64,000 nucleotides of DNA. Source: Paenibacillus sp. (GTDB lineage: Bacteria > Bacillota > Bacilli > Paenibacillales > YIM-B00363). Each line of letters starts with the position of its first letter. Position 1 is the first letter of the stretch. The stretch lies in contig NZ_DASQNA010000031.1 of the NCBI RefSeq assembly GCF_035645195.1, forward strand, positions 62,001 to 126,000. The letters run 5' to 3'. This document shows positions 61,608 to 64,000 of this stretch, in pieces. Below the pieces are notes generated by a model that saw only the letters and a program-made list of their open reading frames with translations, was not told where the DNA came from and did no database searches. Both the position numbers and the translations under genes were made by a program.

Positions 61608-62692
61608 TATTGATTCAAGTATACGGCTTTGCCCGTACGCGCGGATTCGTATAGCGCCTCGAGAATTTGCGAGACGACGAACGCCTGCTCCGGCGTGACG
61701 ACAGGTTCTTTGTCCTCGTCGATCGCTTCGATCCACTTCCGCATCTCAAGATCGGCGTCTTTCTCCTGCTTGCCGTCGTAGAACGCTACGCCGCCGGCCT
61801 GCAGGTTCACCTCCGTCGTGTAGAGGCGGCTGTGCTTCTCGCCGTTGAGGCGGAGGCCTCCTTTCATGTCGGCGCCGCCTTCCGTGCCGCACAGCGTGCA
61901 CTTCGCCTCGTCGACGTCGAGCGAGTTGAGCGCCCAGCTCGATTCGAGCATGATCGTCGCGCCGTTCTCCATGACGATCATCCCGAATGCGGAGTCTTCG
62001 ACCGTAAATTTCTTCGGATCCCAAGGTCCCCAAGCGTTCGCGGCGTTTTCCTTCTGGGACAGCTTGTGGTACGCCGTGCCGAGCACGACCTTCGGCTTGT
62101 AGTTGTTCATCATCCACAGCGTCAGGTCGAGAGCGTGCGTGCCGATGTCGATGAGCGGGCCGCCGCCCTGCTTTTCCTCGTCGAGGAACACGCCCCATGT
62201 CGGCACTGCGCGGCGTCGAATCGCATGCGCCTTCGCGTAATAAATGTCGCCGAATTCGCCGTCTTCGCACAGCTTCTTCAAATGCTGGCTGTCCGGGCGG
62301 AACCGGTTGTTATAGCCGATCGTCAACTTTTTGCCCGTCCGCTTCGCCGCCTCGACCATGCGCGCCGCGTCCGCGGCCGTTTTCGCCATCGGCTTTTCGC
62401 ACATGACATGCTTGCCGGCTTCGAGCGCGGCGATGGCGATTTCCGCGTGGGAATCGTTCGGCGTGCAGACGTGCACGATGTCGATCGTCGCATCTTTCAG
62501 CGCCTCGCGGTAGTCCGTATACGTCTTTGCGCCTTCCGCTCCGTATTTCTCGGCCGCCTCGACCGCGCGCTCCGGCACGATGTCGCAGAAGGCGACCATT
62601 TGCACGTTGGACAGTTTGGCGAGGCTCGGCATATGTTTGCCGTTCGCGATACCCCCGCAGCCTACGATTGCGATGCGATACGTGTTACCCAT
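61607..62692 (-). CDS. Gfo/Idh/MocA family oxidoreductase
   Basis: A 361-residue sugar dehydrogenase-like protein. Rossmann start AIVGCGGIANGKHMP, active-site Lys in CEKPMAKTAADA, and DIGTHALDLTLWMM with the conserved His/Asp helix. IRRRAVPTWGVFLDEEK is typical of a large Firmicute subgroup linked to plant-sugar regulons. Its start overlaps the stop of the AraC gene by 8 bases. The substrate is not known. Confidence 0.88.
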   Translation of the reverse strand: MGNTYRIAIVGCGGIANGKHMPSLAKLSNVQMVAFCDIVPERAVEAAEKYGAEGAKTYTDYREALKDATIDIVHVCTPNDSHAEIAIAALEAGKHVMCEKPMAKTAADAARMVEAAKRTGKKLTIGYNNRFRPDSQHLKKLCEDGEFGDIYYAKAHAIRRRAVPTWGVFLDEEKQGGGPLIDIGTHALDLTLWMMNNYKPKVVLGTAYHKLSQKENAANAWGPWDPKKFTVEDSAFGMIVMENGATIMLESSWALNSLDVDEAKCTLCGTEGGADMKGGLRLNGEKHSRLYTTEVNLQAGGVAFYDGKQEKDADLEMRKWIEAIDEDKEPVVTPEQAFVVSQILEALYESARTGKAVYLNQ

Positions 62693-63641
62693 GACGAACG
62701 ATTCCTCCTAAAGGTTGGTGGGATTTGCGATACGCGGCCGGCGTCATGCCGAACCGTTTGCGGAACACCGCATGCAAATAATTGCCGTTCGAATAGCCTT
62801 CGCTGATTGCGATTTGCTCGATCGCTAGATCCGTTTCCGCCAGCTTCTTGCAGACGGCTTCGAGCCGAACTTCTTCCAAAATGCCGCTGAACGACGCGTC
62901 GCCGCGAACGTCCTTGAAAATGCGCTGCAGCTGCCGCGCGCTGATGTTCAGGTTTTCCGCGACATGATTGAGCGTGATCGTGCCCGCGTAATTCGCCCGA
63001 ATGTACTGCATGGCGAGGCGGTACCGGTACGCCTTCATGTCGCGGGACGGCAGCTCGAGGCGCGAGGCCGCCCCGCCGTCGTACGCCCGCGCCGCCTTGA
63101 GCAAAATTTGCACGACATGCTGCTTGATCGTCGTGTACAGTCCCGGCGCGCCTTCGCTGCACGCTTCGTACGCCGCGAGGAAGTGGGGCATCGCCTCGTG
63201 CACGTCGAACGCGGGAACGCGCGGGAGGGCGCGCAGCTGCAGGACGCAATCGTCCGCCTCCGCCAGCTCCCAGCGGTCCGGGCCGTCCGGCGGCTGCGGC
63301 GAGGCGTCGCGCTCCGCGATGTCGACGTGCAGGCACAGCTCATCCATCGCGACGTGGGCGTCCGCTTCCTGGTAGTGGAGCACGCCGGGGCCGGTCAAAT
63401 AAAACATGCCCTCCCGCAGCGCGTACTCCTGCCCTTCCATGCGGACGACGCCCTTGCCCCTCGGGATGAAATGGAACTCGAACTCGTCGTGCTTGTGAAA
63501 TTCGACCGTCCGGCCCGGCGCGAACGTCGTCAGATGGAAGCGGAGGACGCGGATGTCGTAGCGCCCCCAGCGCACACGGACGTCGAGCCGCTCCAGCGCG
63601 TCCTGCTTCTCGAGCATGACGGCGTACGGGAACTTGTTCAC
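62685..63641 (-). CDS. AraC-family transcriptional regulator
   Basis: A 318-residue regulator with an N-terminal cupin sensor (VEFHKHDEFEFHFIPRGKG) and a C-terminal double helix-turn-helix (AENLNISARQLQRIFKD and AISEGYSNGNYLHAVFRKRF). The GTG start overlaps the stop of the upstream oxidoreductase (GTGA), with GGAGG 9 bases before it. It is sandwiched between two oxidoreductase genes in one operon, which it probably regulates. Confidence 0.87.
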   Translation of the reverse strand: MNKFPYAVMLEKQDALERLDVRVRWGRYDIRVLRFHLTTFAPGRTVEFHKHDEFEFHFIPRGKGVVRMEGQEYALREGMFYLTGPGVLHYQEADAHVAMDELCLHVDIAERDASPQPPDGPDRWELAEADDCVLQLRALPRVPAFDVHEAMPHFLAAYEACSEGAPGLYTTIKQHVVQILLKAARAYDGGAASRLELPSRDMKAYRYRLAMQYIRANYAGTITLNHVAENLNISARQLQRIFKDVRGDASFSGILEEVRLEAVCKKLAETDLAIEQIAISEGYSNGNYLHAVFRKRFGMTPAAYRKSHQPLGGIVRHG

Positions 63642-64000
63642 CCCTCGAGTTCCTCCAGCTTGACGGCGCGGCGCTCGCGGGCGGACTTGTTGGCCGCTTC
63701 CATCAGCTTCGTCAGCTCGAGCGCAAGCGCGACGTTCTCGTCTGCGGTCGTTCCGTTTTGAATATGGCCGACCCACTGCTCGAACGCGCTTTCCCGTCTC
63801 GAAGGCAGCGGCTGCTCCTGCCAGCCGGCGTCCGCGCGTCCGCCGGCCTTCGTGCGCAGCAGCAGCTTGGCGTCGGGCGTGCCGTACAGCAGCGTGCCTT
63901 CCGTGCCATTGATCTCGATCGAGAAGGGAGAGTGCGGGTTGACGAAGCCGGCTTCGACGACGCCGACGGCGCCGGAGGCGGTCGACAGCACGGCGACGGC
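63638..64000 (-). CDS. Gfo/Idh/MocA family oxidoreductase, C-terminal part
   Basis: The frame is open to the right window edge, so only the last 120 residues are visible. They match the C-terminal beta-sheet domain of the family (GFVNPHSPFSIEINGTEGTL, EQWVGHIQNGTTADENVALALELTKLMEAA, shown in part). It is the first visible gene of the operon oxidoreductase-AraC-oxidoreductase, and its stop overlaps the regulator's GTG start. Confidence 0.78.
   Translation of the reverse strand, partial: AVAVLSTASGAVGVVEAGFVNPHSPFSIEINGTEGTLLYGTPDAKLLLRTKAGGRADAGWQEQPLPSRRESAFEQWVGHIQNGTTADENVALALELTKLMEAANKSARERRAVKLEELEG

Noticed and set aside
1-64000. tRNA, rRNA, riboswitch or prophage signatures
   Set aside because: None could be recognised by eye; dedicated covariance-model searches would be needed to exclude small structured RNAs.

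Overview
The window looks like the chromosome of an endospore-forming, high-GC member of the Paenibacillaceae (Paenibacillus or Cohnella type). The evidence is a cotJABC spore-coat operon, a ger germination operon, SLH and stalk-domain surface proteins, YesN/YesM-type two-component genes beside sugar ABC transporters, strong AGGAGG ribosome sites with many GTG/TTG starts, and a large pectin-degrading enzyme. No rRNA, tRNA, prophage or CRISPR array was seen.

Layout. 0-3.3 kb: end of a GH78-like hydrolase, a Nudix hydrolase and a nucleoside hydrolase. 3.3-11.3 kb: sensor kinase and AraC-type regulator, divergent from a sugar ABC transporter (two permeases, lipoprotein) and a GH172 enzyme. 11.4-16 kb: a GC-rich short-repeat tract, a stalk-domain protein, then module 1: an IS1595-type zinc-ribbon protein gene between two tandem-repeat arrays. 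16-22.4 kb: DsbA/FrnE oxidoreductase, an arginase homologue that has lost its metal ligands, PanE-like reductase, CzcD-type exporter, a lone flagellin/FliS-like pair, and an orphan ABC ATPase with altered catalytic residues. 22.5-34.3 kb: a sugar-catabolic region: an oxidoreductase, a DeoR regulator, and a nine-gene operon (dehydrogenase, FGGY kinase, second DeoR, shikimate-dehydrogenase-like protein, cupin phosphoglucose isomerase, 2-hydroxyacid dehydrogenase, ketose epimerase, L-fucose isomerase, phosphotriesterase-like protein). 34.3-43.7 kb: dehydrogenase/VOC pair, amidase, and an 1847-residue rhamnogalacturonan lyase/acetylesterase. 43.7-46.2 kb: split chromate transporter, Lrp regulator, hemolysin-III-like protein. 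46.3-48.7 kb: module 2, a paralogue of module 1 with the same layout. 48.9-64 kb: EamA pair, cotJ, oxidoreductase-AraC-GH4 cluster, SLH protein, ger operon, and an oxidoreductase-AraC-oxidoreductase operon cut by the window end.

Main observation. Two unlinked loci share one architecture: a gene for an IS1595-type zinc-ribbon protein without a recognisable DDE triad, flanked on both sides by arrays of tandem repeats. The arrays on the two sides carry a common core, CTGAGG(N)AAGGGAA, in opposite orientations. In both loci the promoter spacer holds a GAACA-NN-TGTTC palindrome that matches the Gram-positive LexA/DinR box at 13 of 14 positions. This suggests an SOS-controlled, transposase-derived repeat system that I do not recognise as described.
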